Assembly (NCBI GenBank): GCA_963701015.1
Contig: OY969556.1
Span: 434,001 to 498,000 of the forward strand
Length of the DNA: 64,000 nucleotides
From: MFD09286-c1 sp963701015
GTDB taxonomy: Bacteria > Bacteroidota > Bacteroidia > Bacteroidales > DTGW01
Direction: 5' to 3'
The first letter of the stretch is position 1, and every line of letters starts with the position of its first letter. A program made the translations under genes and the position numbers. The notes under the pieces were generated by a model that ran no database searches, had not been told where the DNA came from, and saw only the letters and a list, made by a program, of their open reading frames with translations. This document shows positions 10,301-20,800 of the stretch, one piece after another.

Positions 10301-13300
10301 TACCATAACAACCTGAATAGGAGTTTGTATTACCTTGAAGAGAGCCATCTTTAATAGCTAAAGTTACTTTAATAGTATCGTAACTTGCACAGCTTGTAAT
10401 GCTATTGGTAACTTTTACATTAATAGTATCCGATTTTTTTGTAGTAAAAGTGTTGGCGGTTGAATCGTATTTCCAAACAAAATTTAAATTATTTGTATTA
10501 TTAATAGTTAATTTATATTGCAATGCTTTTACTGTAGTGTCCTTTCCCAAGTTTAATGCCGGGAAGCCATAAACTTTAACGTATTTAACCAGTGTGTCAT
10601 TAGAATGGTCAATATCATTGTCATTATGGGCAACAAAAGCAATTTTATAGGTGCCGGTATCAGTAAAGTTTTCTTTCGGTTTAAATGTATAAACAATTGA
10701 ATCGGATGGGAGCAAATTGGATCCAAGTGTGGAATCTTTTTCAACCCAACCATTGTTATTGATAGAATAAAATAGTTTAATTACTTCTGGCACTTTAATT
10801 GTATCTGCAATATTTTTCATGCTCACTTTTACCTGTGATAAACCAATTGAACAGCTTGAAATTGGTCCCTCAACAGCATTTGGCTTTATGTCGTGAAAAA
10901 CCACAATAATTTTGACAGAATCAATTGTTATACAACCATGAATATCAGTAACTTTAACTTTTTGATAACCTGTAGATCTGACCTCGTAAATACTATCAGT
11001 TGAACCATCGCTCCAAGAATATGAAGCAAAACCAGGTCCGGCATGAAGCGTATCAATTGCGGGAACAGTTTTAGCTGAACCTAAATTAATAACAGGAAAG
11101 CCCCAAACATTTACAATTCTTTTCATAGTATCATTTGCGGGAACTTTATCATTCCTGTAACGAACTATAGCACAGATTGAATAGGCATTAATTGTTGACA
11201 TGTCTAATGCTGTATCGGTAAATTGATATTTTATTGTATCACCCGGATATAGATTTTTATGTAATTTATATTTTCTCCAGGTTGTATCCAAAGTTTGGAA
11301 TTTATATCCTACATTTAAAGTATCACCTGAACGCAGTGTATCCGTGCCACTATTTTTAACAGATAATAAAACATGTAATGTGCTACTCAATGAACACGAA
11401 TTAATTGGGTTCATTATTGTATCAATCTTTAAATCAGATTGTAATTTAATTACATTAACGGTATCGGTTGTTTCGCAATGGTGCGGATCAGTTATTTGTA
11501 CTATACTTAGCCATACTTTACCTGCCGGAGGGTATGATAATTCATTTGTTGTTGATAAAGTCGGATTAAGTGAATTCCCCCAATTATAATTGTACTTCGA
11601 ACTACTGTCCTTAACTGCAATTGTTATAGTATCTAGTCGCGCTGATGCAACTTGTTTAATCAGCGTCAATGGCGGATTATAATATAAATGCTGCAATGTC
11701 AAGGAAATAGTATCTTTATCGGCAACTGGGTAAAAACCCTGGTGAGGATCAATGTCAAAAATGGTTATGGTATTTGCACCTGCAGTATCAATATTTGCAG
11801 GCTTATTAAAAGTTAAAATGGCAGTTTGGTTCACTGGTAAGTTTGCAGCCAAAGTTAATGTATCTATTACTGCAGCACGATTGTTAATTCTAAATCCGGC
11901 AATAATTTTATCTTTCGAAGGAATCAATGTACGGATTCCATTATTTTTAATACTAAATGAAATTGTTGGCGGGTTATAATTGATACAAGTATCTTTATGA
12001 GAAGTAATAGCTACTAATTCTATATTTGCAGGTGCTTCATATATACTAAAGTCATCTACTGCAAATAAGTCTGCATCGGTATATAAAGTTGTATCTTTTT
12101 TAACAATCCTGAATTTCAATACATTTCCAGGAGTTAATAAAGATGAAGGAAGAACTTGTTTTGCGTCCACCCAACCATTGGAAGTTGTATCCCATCCGGC
12201 AGACTTTAAAGCTTTTACATTATTGTTATTATACCAATTCCAACTCCATGGATAAGAATGTTTAGGTACTAAATTCCAGGTTGTCCCATTGTCGGTTGAA
12301 ACAAATATTGCAGCCCCATTTCCATTACCAAAAAAGCTATAAAATTTTAAATCAATAATAACTTTAGAAGTGTCAGATATATGAATACAAGGTGATTGAA
12401 CAAACGATTTTTCCAAACCGTTGTTAAAATTATTAAATGATTCCCATGCATTATGTCCTGAATTGGCAGTAATAAATACAGGGTTAACCGTCCAGTTAGA
12501 ATTTAATCCATCCGGTACCCAAAATGATTTTATACTATCAAAACTATCCGTAAAAGGTTCATTGTAGGTTGGAAATGCAATTAAGCTGGTTGAATATGAA
12601 TTATTTGTCAAGTCCTGATCTCCACTTAATGAAGTTGATGAAACAATATTAGGATAAATATTGGGCATAGATAGATCTTTTGGTTTCCTGAAAGTAAAAG
12701 ATTTACTCCCATTTACAGGAATTGATACTTTTAAAGTGTCGAAAACTTTTGTTACACCATTGTCAAATGAATAATAAAGTGGAATACTAGGTTGTGTTTT
12801 AACTGCAGCATAATTATTTATAGTTACTTTAACTGAATCGTCATTTGTATTTCCACAACTACTGGTTGGTGCTGTCCAATTTGAAATACCAACATCCTGC
12901 GCAATGTAATCGCCATAAACTGCAAAATTATCAATATTCCAGCCCGAATACTGGAATGCGTTTGTTGGCCCTAATGTAAACCGAACTTTAATATTCGAAT
13001 TTCTATCTGCAAAGGATGAAATATCTAACAATTGGTATTTCCACTGGTTATCTTCAACAATAACCGTATCAAGCCAAATATCAGTCCAGTTTGTTCCTCC
13101 ATCTGTGCTGATTTGAATAGCCGCCCTGTCGGATCCATCCACATTTAGCCATCTTTCGAAGGCCAGCTTAGTATTTTTAAAGTATTTACAATTAATTAAT
13201 GGCGATGTAGCTATATATTGATTAAGTGTAAGATTTGTTGGGTAATCTCCACTCAAATTATTCCCAATTTCTTTGGTACCAGAAAAAGCGCTTGATGGGT

Positions 13301-14444
13301 CGGGATACCCGTTTGATGTACCACCTAAGCCTAGCGGTACTCCTAGCTGAAAGCCTGAAAGGCTCCAACCATTGTTCGTTTCGTAATCGTCAAAAAAAGC
13401 GCTTTTAATTATAGTTCGTGAGCCAGTGGGGTCCATTGTTGCATTAGGAAATAATTTCCCGGCAATATTTATTGAATTACTGATTACTTTGGCGTCAAGT
13501 GTGTCTCCAATTATTGCAGTATCATTGATGTCATAAGTAACCCAAAGAAAATTATTACCCATATTTAATGAATCATTCAAAGTACTAAAAGAAGCTACTT
13601 TGCTTGAAAAATTTGTTAGGGCAAGTAATTTTGGGTTTAAGAATACTGAATCGGAAGTGGAATATAATTTAACTCCTGATGTTTTAATGTCTAAATCATT
13701 TGAATTTAATGAATTAACATTCAGTGAATTTAATATTAGATTTCCTGAATTTCCTAATACAAATATATTTAACCTTATAATTGGATTTGAAGGAGAATTT
13801 GTAATAACAACTGAATGTGAAGCTTGTGCAGCTGTAATAGTTTGAACAGTTTTTGCTAAAGTATCTGTTTCTACAACCTGAACATCATCAACACAAACAC
13901 CATAAGCAGAATTAGTTCTTCCTTCAAAAGCGATATTACATGTTTTAGTCAGGGCAGTTGAAGGTAATGCTATTTGCTGTTGTGTCCAGGTATGCTGAGG
14001 CTGCGTATATTCAGCCAGTAAAACCCAGGCGGAGGTATTAGATTTTCTATAATAAACTTTTAACTGGTCATTTACTAATGCACCAAAATAATAAGTAGAA
14101 TCCTGTGCATACCAAAATTTTAAATAAGGTTTTCTTGCAAATGATAAATCAATATTCTTAGTTACTAGTTTTGTAGAATAATTTCCATCCGTTCTAAACA
14201 AGGCGTTTAAAGTGCCATCATAGGCCGGATAAGGATGTCTTGACCAAACATATTGCGGTGTATAAGTGTATCCTCCATTTTGAAATCTCCAACTAATAGT
14301 ATCACCACTCCATGAATTCCCAAATATATTTGACCAACCTGTTGGCATACCGCCTTCAAACCCTTCCGAGAAATATATTTGTGCTGTTATTGAATTGAAT
14401 GTAAATATTAAAAATATAATAAGTACAAATTTATTCTGTTTCAT
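7326..14444 (-). CDS. Giant multidomain surface protein with T9SS type A sorting signal
   Basis: A 2372-residue secreted protein. A signal peptide (MKQNKFVLIIFLIFTFNSITAQ) precedes three jelly-roll modules resembling MAM/choice-of-anchor J domains (about 25-190, 350-510, 635-815); between the first two lies a domain resembling the BNR-associated N-terminal domain (about 200-345). Residues about 818-2280 hold eight tandem modules of about 180 residues, each a CARDB-like domain (conserved CxxxxxxVxVxxxNxG, LxPGDSIxYxF, DNDTL) plus a smaller Ig-like domain (LDAGxGxxxYLW...GCxxxDSVYV). The last about 85 residues are a type A sorting domain (LKVYPNPA ... GIYFVRIF). No catalytic residues are recognised; an adhesin or matrix role is inferred. 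Divergent from the type B giant next to it. Confidence 0.85.
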   Translation of the reverse strand: MKQNKFVLIIFLIFTFNSITAQIYFSEGFEGGMPTGWSNIFGNSWSGDTISWRFQNGGYTYTPQYVWSRHPYPAYDGTLNALFRTDGNYSTKLVTKNIDLSFARKPYLKFWYAQDSTYYFGALVNDQLKVYYRKSNTSAWVLLAEYTQPQHTWTQQQIALPSTALTKTCNIAFEGRTNSAYGVCVDDVQVVETDTLAKTVQTITAAQASHSVVITNSPSNPIIRLNIFVLGNSGNLILNSLNVNSLNSNDLDIKTSGVKLYSTSDSVFLNPKLLALTNFSSKVASFSTLNDSLNMGNNFLWVTYDINDTAIIGDTLDAKVISNSINIAGKLFPNATMDPTGSRTIIKSAFFDDYETNNGWSLSGFQLGVPLGLGGTSNGYPDPSSAFSGTKEIGNNLSGDYPTNLTLNQYIATSPLINCKYFKNTKLAFERWLNVDGSDRAAIQISTDGGTNWTDIWLDTVIVEDNQWKYQLLDISSFADRNSNIKVRFTLGPTNAFQYSGWNIDNFAVYGDYIAQDVGISNWTAPTSSCGNTNDDSVKVTINNYAAVKTQPSIPLYYSFDNGVTKVFDTLKVSIPVNGSKSFTFRKPKDLSMPNIYPNIVSSTSLSGDQDLTNNSYSTSLIAFPTYNEPFTDSFDSIKSFWVPDGLNSNWTVNPVFITANSGHNAWESFNNFNNGLEKSFVQSPCIHISDTSKVIIDLKFYSFFGNGNGAAIFVSTDNGTTWNLVPKHSYPWSWNWYNNNNVKALKSAGWDTTSNGWVDAKQVLPSSLLTPGNVLKFRIVKKDTTLYTDADLFAVDDFSIYEAPANIELVAITSHKDTCINYNPPTISFSIKNNGIRTLIPSKDKIIAGFRINNRAAVIDTLTLAANLPVNQTAILTFNKPANIDTAGANTITIFDIDPHQGFYPVADKDTISLTLQHLYYNPPLTLIKQVASARLDTITIAVKDSSSKYNYNWGNSLNPTLSTTNELSYPPAGKVWLSIVQITDPHHCETTDTVNVIKLQSDLKIDTIMNPINSCSLSSTLHVLLSVKNSGTDTLRSGDTLNVGYKFQTLDTTWRKYKLHKNLYPGDTIKYQFTDTALDMSTINAYSICAIVRYRNDKVPANDTMKRIVNVWGFPVINLGSAKTVPAIDTLHAGPGFASYSWSDGSTDSIYEVRSTGYQKVKVTDIHGCITIDSVKIIVVFHDIKPNAVEGPISSCSIGLSQVKVSMKNIADTIKVPEVIKLFYSINNNGWVEKDSTLGSNLLPSDSIVYTFKPKENFTDTGTYKIAFVAHNDNDIDHSNDTLVKYVKVYGFPALNLGKDTTVKALQYKLTINNTNNLNFVWKYDSTANTFTTKKSDTINVKVTNSITSCASYDTIKVTLAIKDGSLQGNTNSYSGCYGNLDTIKVNFINTGNIPIASNDTVYFWYGINGKISSKNLVKLPGSLQINGIYTYTFTNLKNQFPTGNSTITLYSSIHGDLKHTYDSINKSVTLWTLPPVDLKGDYGDTITTTPPYKLQAPTGSYSYIWQDNSALSYYVATNSGNYHVKVTDNTHSCINYDSVYVNIYIPDGGITSVNVNLTNCNKDIVPATLWFKNMGTTTQQAGDPIYFDYKINTQTYSNHYTLNSDVLPGDSISYTIGNIMPNLSVGANTVKFFSVIGEDIYGYNDTTVKIITVNPLPNFTLEGGLDTATLNFRSLLGTGLGSAYSYLWNTGATIDPIKIETSKEYSVVVKNNTTNCISKDSIFIKINNFDIGITSVSLPSQKCDKNIHNVSAVLTNTGNTVINANDTLTIDYTINGTLFSKDSILNSNLLPGNQFIYPFPDFSGKLKTGENSFNIHLKLNTDMDPDNDTLTQFITIYDPPVVNIPSINDTIKCYKGKIIHSGNTGNYSFNWTNGHTTDTISLFNSGKLGVTVTDLATTCTGYDSVYVNIFPLDGAITQITGDTAACKGSNKTISVNFENNGAVPLDSGSRIIYTVLANASMISVDTVYISSSLAAGATLVKTFENTYTNLNSGSNTINVSATMLYDVNSVNNSASLKVNIYKPSTITLAGGADTTLLYPPYHLDAGLGNGYNYLWQDGSTNEVLTASSIGKYKVTATNKSNGCISVDSIYIILARYDAAIASISPSSTTCINQLKQVTIGVKNNGNIILSTNDTVNVTVTVNKNTPVSNNFIFASGTKEGNILSCVFGKNVTSLFIAGTNSIHVKSSIRNDINASNDTLTQKLNLLSSPVITLAGGKDSVSFSTSYSLDAGGGFTSYLWNNNSTKEVISASVSGWYIVTVTASSGCSAKDSVYLKKVTGIDAFALSRELKVYPNPATVTLNVDMNSDITNPTIEIFSTDTKQVYYEKLIGRFEKLNRTIEIGSWEKGIYFVRIFNINQNKYLIQKVVIQ

Positions 14445-14811
14445 TTTAGTATTATTTGGATTTTACACAAAGTAAAAACAATTAATTAATGGTTTTGCTT
14501 AGAGCATAAATTTTATAGTTTACGATAAAAATAATTACTTGTTACTTTAAAATATATGTGATCAAAAGCTATTTTTATGCAAGTTAATAAATTGTTGAGC
14601 TATAAAATAAATTAATTGATAATGTTTTTTTATCTAATAAACTTTTGTAATTTTAAAAGTTTGATAATTAATGAATTGGTAATAAAAAATTCTGATTAAC
14701 CTTTAATCTCTAACAACGTATATATAAACAATTTATGTATTTTTGGCATTCAAAGGTTATATAATAGCAGCCTAAACTTTTTAAATTCAATGGTTGTTAA
14801 AGTTAGACAAA
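14445..14811. other. Divergent promoter region between two giant surface-protein genes
   Basis: About 370 very AT-rich bases driving both large genes. A -7 box for the plus-strand gene is at 14738-14745; on the minus strand a near match (TTACTTTG) is at 14468-14475. No RNA gene or repeat is seen. Confidence 0.5.
14738..14745 (+). promoter_or_regulatory. -7 box upstream of the PKD-repeat gene
   Basis: TATTTTTG matches TAnnTTTG; the -33 element is not obvious. Predicted transcript start near 14751, about 60 bases before the ATG at 14812. Confidence 0.45.
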
Positions 14812-17800
14812 ATGAAAAAACTATTATTATTTACACTATATATTTTCTCTTTTTTGGGAGTTTCAGCTCAAACTGATTCAGTTTTCTGGTTTGCTGTACC
14901 TCATGCTACAAATTTACATCATGGAGGTTTTTCAGGTACGCCAACATTTTCAGCAGTTACAAGTTTTGGCGGTTTGCCGGCTTATTTAAGAATTGCTTGT
15001 ACCGGGCCAACTACAGTTACTATTTCTGTTCCTGCGAATACCTGGACTGCAACTAATACCAGTGGATTTGTGCCAATTGTTAAAACAACTTCAAAGGATA
15101 CGTTATTTTCTATTGACATGGGTAATTTTATAAGGGCCAGTGTTAGATGTAACCCAAAAGGAACAGGACCTTTCTTAGATGATACAGTTTCATTCACAAA
15201 ATTTAATAATGGCGTTAAAATTGTAGCAACTGGTAGCCTTGTCACAGCCTATTGGGATAATGCAAATACAAATAATCGGGATATTTTTTCCTTAAAAGGC
15301 GGTAGGGCTTTGGGTACTGATTTTTTTATACCGATGCAAAATCATTGGTATAATCATAATTATACTCCCGATACTACCCGTAATGGATTTACAATTGTTG
15401 CAACGGCTCCCGGAAATACAACCGTAACTATTTATCCATCAAAACAATTGGCAAATGGTACTAAAAAAACAAATGCAGGCGATTCAATTAAGGTTACTCT
15501 AACTCAAGGACAGACTTATCGGGTTGTTGCTTTAAAGCAAGATTCTGCAAATCATATTGGAGGTACTCGTGTACACGCCACTCAAAATATTGCAATAACT
15601 GATGAAGATGATTCAACAGAACCTCTTAATAATGGATATGATTATTTGGGCGATCAATTGGTGCCAATAAATATTATTGGAGATAACTATATAGTTACAA
15701 GTGGGCATTTAGTGGCAACAGCAGCTAAAAATGGTAGTTATGCAGGTAGAAATCTTGAATGGTATTATATTACAGCAACTCAAAATGGAACGGTAGTTTC
15801 TGTTACAAATGGTGGAGGTAGTACAATAGCTTATCCATTAAATGCTGGTCAACAACAAGATATTCGACCGCCCGCTTATACAAGTGCAACTCCTTATTCA
15901 ATAGTTTCATCAACCAAACCAGTTTATGTTTATCAAACTACCGGATTTGTTGATGAGCCTGGCGCTGCACTTATACCCAAGATAGATGGTTGTACGGGTT
16001 CACAGGTAGTTTATTTTGCAAGTCCAAGCAGTCCCGATTCATTATACTTAAACATTATGGCATATGGTAGTGCAAAGGATAGTTTGTTTTTAACTTATAC
16101 CTATAAAAACAAGTTATATCAATATCATTTAAATAATGCTAACTTCATTGCAGTTGGTTCAACGGGTTGGTATGTTTATAATACCCAGAAAAATTCTTTT
16201 ACGCCATTATCCACACCAACACCTCCAACACTTAATAGTTTTGGTAATCCTCAAATTCCTTATGGAGTAGCTTGTAAGGTTTATACAACAATAGACAGGT
16301 TCCATCTTGGTGTTATAGCAGGTTCAACTGCAGGTGCCAAATACGGTTATTTTTCAAATTTTTCTGAAGAAAGAGGTAGTGCTCAGGCCAGGAAAGGTGC
16401 AAGTATTACGAAAAGTGCAGTACAAGCATGTTTTGGAGATACTGTAATTTTGGTAGTTTCAGGAGGATCGACTTACCAATGGACAGCAAATGTAACTGAT
16501 CCTATAACTAAAGTAAGTACGCCGCTGACTAATTTATACATGAGCGATCCAACAGTATCCAATCCTTCTGTATTTCCACCTCCAGGATTATATCAATATT
16601 CTGTAAAAGTATCCAGACAATGCTGGGGTGACACAACTATGACAATTTCAGTTTATATAAGCCCTAAACCTGTAGCTAATTTTAATATAGATAATTCATT
16701 TAAATGTACCCCAACAACAACAGACCCTATTGTAAATTTCACCAATACTTCATTTGGGGCTAATGATTATAAATGGTGGTTTACTAATAATCCAAGTACA
16801 GGAGTTCCTAATTTAGAAACTTCATCGATAAATCCTATTGCACAAACTTATTCGGCAAATACAGGAACTTCCCCACAAAAATACACAATTCAATTGTCAG
16901 TTTATAATACCCAATATCCTCAATGTATAGCTGTAATTCAAAAAAACCTAACTATATTACCAAGAATAGTAGCTTCATTTTCTAAAACAGCTACAACGGG
17001 ATGTTCACCATTATTTGATAAATTCACTAATTTTTCAACTGGCAACACTGCAGACACACTGTTTCGTTGGACATTTGGCAATGGCAATTATTCAATTTCA
17101 AAAGATACGGTTTCACAAACTTTTCAGAACAACTATTTTACGGGCGATACAGCATATAATGTTAAACTTTTAGCAATATCGCCGTTTAACTGCCGTGATT
17201 CAATAACACAGGCAGTTACCGTACATCCTTTTGTTCAGGCAAATTTTGTTGTTGATTCAACTAAAGGATGTTCAGATTTACATGTTACAGTAACCAATAA
17301 ATCAAATGGTAAAGCAACTTTAAGTTATAGCTGGAATTTTGGCGATGGCTTTACTAGTACTTTAAATAATCCTCCTGTTCATGTTTATACAAATACTGGT
17401 GCAAGTACCCAAATTTATAATTTAGCATTAACAGTTTCCGATCCGGCAGCATTAGGAAGTTGCTCAAGCACATATACAATTCCAATTACCGTATATCCTA
17501 AAGTTGCAGCATCATTTACCCAGGATTCCTTAAAAGGTTGCGATTCCCTGAATGTGCATTTTATAAATACTTCCGTAACTAATGCAGCTGTTACTTATAA
17601 TTGGGATTTTGGAGATGGAACTTCATATTCATCAAGTACCATTGGCTCTGTAAGCCATCAATATATACATACATCAAGTACTGATGTTACTTATACTGTT
17701 AGACTAACTACTTTGTCCTCTAATCTTTGCCAGGCTAATGCTACAAGTACTGTAACTGCTTATGCAATGGTTAAAGCGGCATTTGCAGTCGATAAATCAA

Positions 17801-20800
17801 ATGGATGTTCCGGTTTTACATCCAATATTATAAATACTTCTCAAGGAGGCATAATAAACTATTTATGGAATTTTGGAGATGGTACTGGAAATTCATCATT
17901 AGCATCTCCAGTATCACATATTTATTCTTCAGTTACTTCCCAAAATTTTACACTTAGTTTAAACGTAAATAATTCACATGGTTATTGTAAGTCTTATTAT
18001 TCTGTTCCAATTACTGTAAACCCTGGTGCTGCAGCTAATTTTAGTGTAAACTCAACCGGAGGATGCAATCCTTTAACTGTAAATTTCACCAACACTACCG
18101 ATTTGTCAAAAACCAACAAAATACGTTGGGAGTTTGGCGATGGCACTTCCGACTCTATTTATAGCCCTAGCCATATTTATACCAATATAAATTCTACCGA
18201 CCAAACTTATAATGTAAAATTAATTGCCTGGTCGAATTCAACAGGTTGTATTGATACTACCATTAAAACTATTACAACTTATGCATATATTCAGGCGGCA
18301 TTTCTTGTAAGTAATACAAATATTTGTTCGAATGTTCCAATTACTTTTACAAATACATCATTGGGAGGAATAACCAGTAGTTTGTGGAATTTTGGTGATG
18401 GTCATACAAGTAATTTAAATTCACCGGTTTATAGCATTAAAAATACAGATACCATACCAAAGAATTATAATGTAAAGCTTTTGGTGCAAAACAGCCATGC
18501 TTGTTCAAAATCTGATTCTGCAATTGTGACTGTAAACCCTGCAATTTTATCATCTTTTAAAGCAGATAATTATGCTGGTTGCCAGCCATTTACAATAAAT
18601 TTAATTAATTTATCCAATATAAAAAATGCATCCACAACAACATTTAATTGGAATTTTGGTGATGGTGTGGGAAGTACTGATTTAAATCCATCTCATACAT
18701 ATACCAATAATACTGGTTCAGATATTACTTTTCCGGTTAAACTTACTACAGTTTCATCCTATTCATGTACAGATGATACCACAATAAATTTTACTGTATA
18801 TTCTTATGTAAGTACTGATTTTAACTTTTCAAAATCAGTAGTTTGCGCGCAAGAACTAGTTACAATTTTTAATAATTCATCTCCTGGAGTAACATTAAGT
18901 AAATGGGATTTTAACAACGATGGAAATTCTGAAACAACAATAAATAATAAATCGTTTGATACGCTTTTCAATAACACTAAAAATGATACGCTCAATTATA
19001 ATGTTAAATTAATTGGGAGCAATGTTCATGGTTGTAATGCAACTACCATTAAAACAATAACAGTTAACCCTACAGCAATAGCTTCATTTATTGTAAAATC
19101 ACCAACAAATTCAATTGCTTGTCAGCCACATACTGTGTTATTTAAAAATACATCTAATATTGCAGGATTTTCAGGAACTACGAGTGCATGGAATTTTGCT
19201 GATGGAGGTACTTCAAGTGCCGGAGATACTGTAACCCATATTTTTTTTAACCCATCAAGTAAAGATACCATAAATAATGTTCAACTTACAGTATTTACAA
19301 AATCGCAATACGGTACTTGCTCTAATGCAGCCAACTTACCTATTACTACTTATGCCTATGTGAAGGCTGGTTTTAGTGTGCCTAATAATTTAATTTGTTC
19401 TGGTAATACAATTAGTTTTATTAATAGTTCATCATTTGTTGGTACGTCAAATGCAAGTTCATTTATTAATAAATGGGATTATTTAGGAAATGGAACCTAT
19501 TCAACTAATAATTTATTTAATTTCAGTACAACTTACAATATACCTTCTACATCAGTTGCCCCGATAAGTTACACTGTAAAACTTAAAGCGAGTGATGGTA
19601 ATAGTCATTGTTTCGATAGTATAACCCATTCTGTTACAATTGCACCAAAAGTTATAGCTCAGTTTCAACCTTCACCAATAGCAGTTTGCGATTCGCAGAA
19701 TGTTAAATTTACTAATAATACTTACCTTGTTTCTCAGAATGTTTCAGGTGTAAAGTCATATTGGGACTTTGGAGATGGTACATCAAATTATACAACTAAC
19801 TCCAGTTCGTTTAATCATTTGTACACTAACTCATCTACAACAGATGTTAGTTTCCCTGTTAAGTTAACTGTGGTTTCACCTTTTAACAATTGTACTGATG
19901 ATACAATCATAAACATACCAGTGTATGCCCGTACACAGGCTGATTTTAATTTCACCCGTTCAGGTATTTGTTCTGACGATTCACTTCAAATTAATAATTA
20001 TTCCATTGAAAATTCATCAACTTATACCAATTATTGGAGTTATGGAGATGGCAACACTGATAATCAAAAAGCATCAGTATTTTCACATTTTTATATAAAT
20101 CATACTATAACTCCAACGACGACTAATGTAAGATTAATAGTACAGAATTCACATAGCCTGTGCAGAGATACATTGACCAGAATAGCAACAATTTATCCTA
20201 AGGTTGTTGTTGATTTTGCACCACATGATACAGCGGGTTGTCAACCATTATTTGTGCCACAGTTTTTGAATAAAACAAATTTGGTAAATGTTGCTGGTAC
20301 ACAATTTAATTGGGATTTTGGTGATAGTACTAATTCGAACATTGCTAACCCATCACATCAATATATTAACACTGGGGCTACAAGTTTAACTTACAATGTT
20401 AAATTAAGTGTACTATCAAAATATGGTTGTACAGGTTTTTTTACAAGTACAGCTACCGCTTATTCTTATGTTGGTGCCGATTTTAAATTATTAAATGCAT
20501 CAACTTGTTCAGATTTCCCAATATCTATTATGGATAATAGCTCTTCAGGAGTAACTACTCGTAATTGGGATTTTGATGGAAATGGTTCTACCGATTCTTT
20601 AAATGCTAAGAATACTTTTAATCACATATATTATAATACAACTAACAACCTCAATAATTATAATTTAACATTAATTGCAAAAAATAATCAGGGTTGCTCA
20701 AGTACAACAAAAAAAGTAGTAACTATTTATCCAAAGGTTACAGCCGGATTCACAGCGGCTAGTGGATGTACACCATTGCAGGCAAGTATTGCAAACACTA

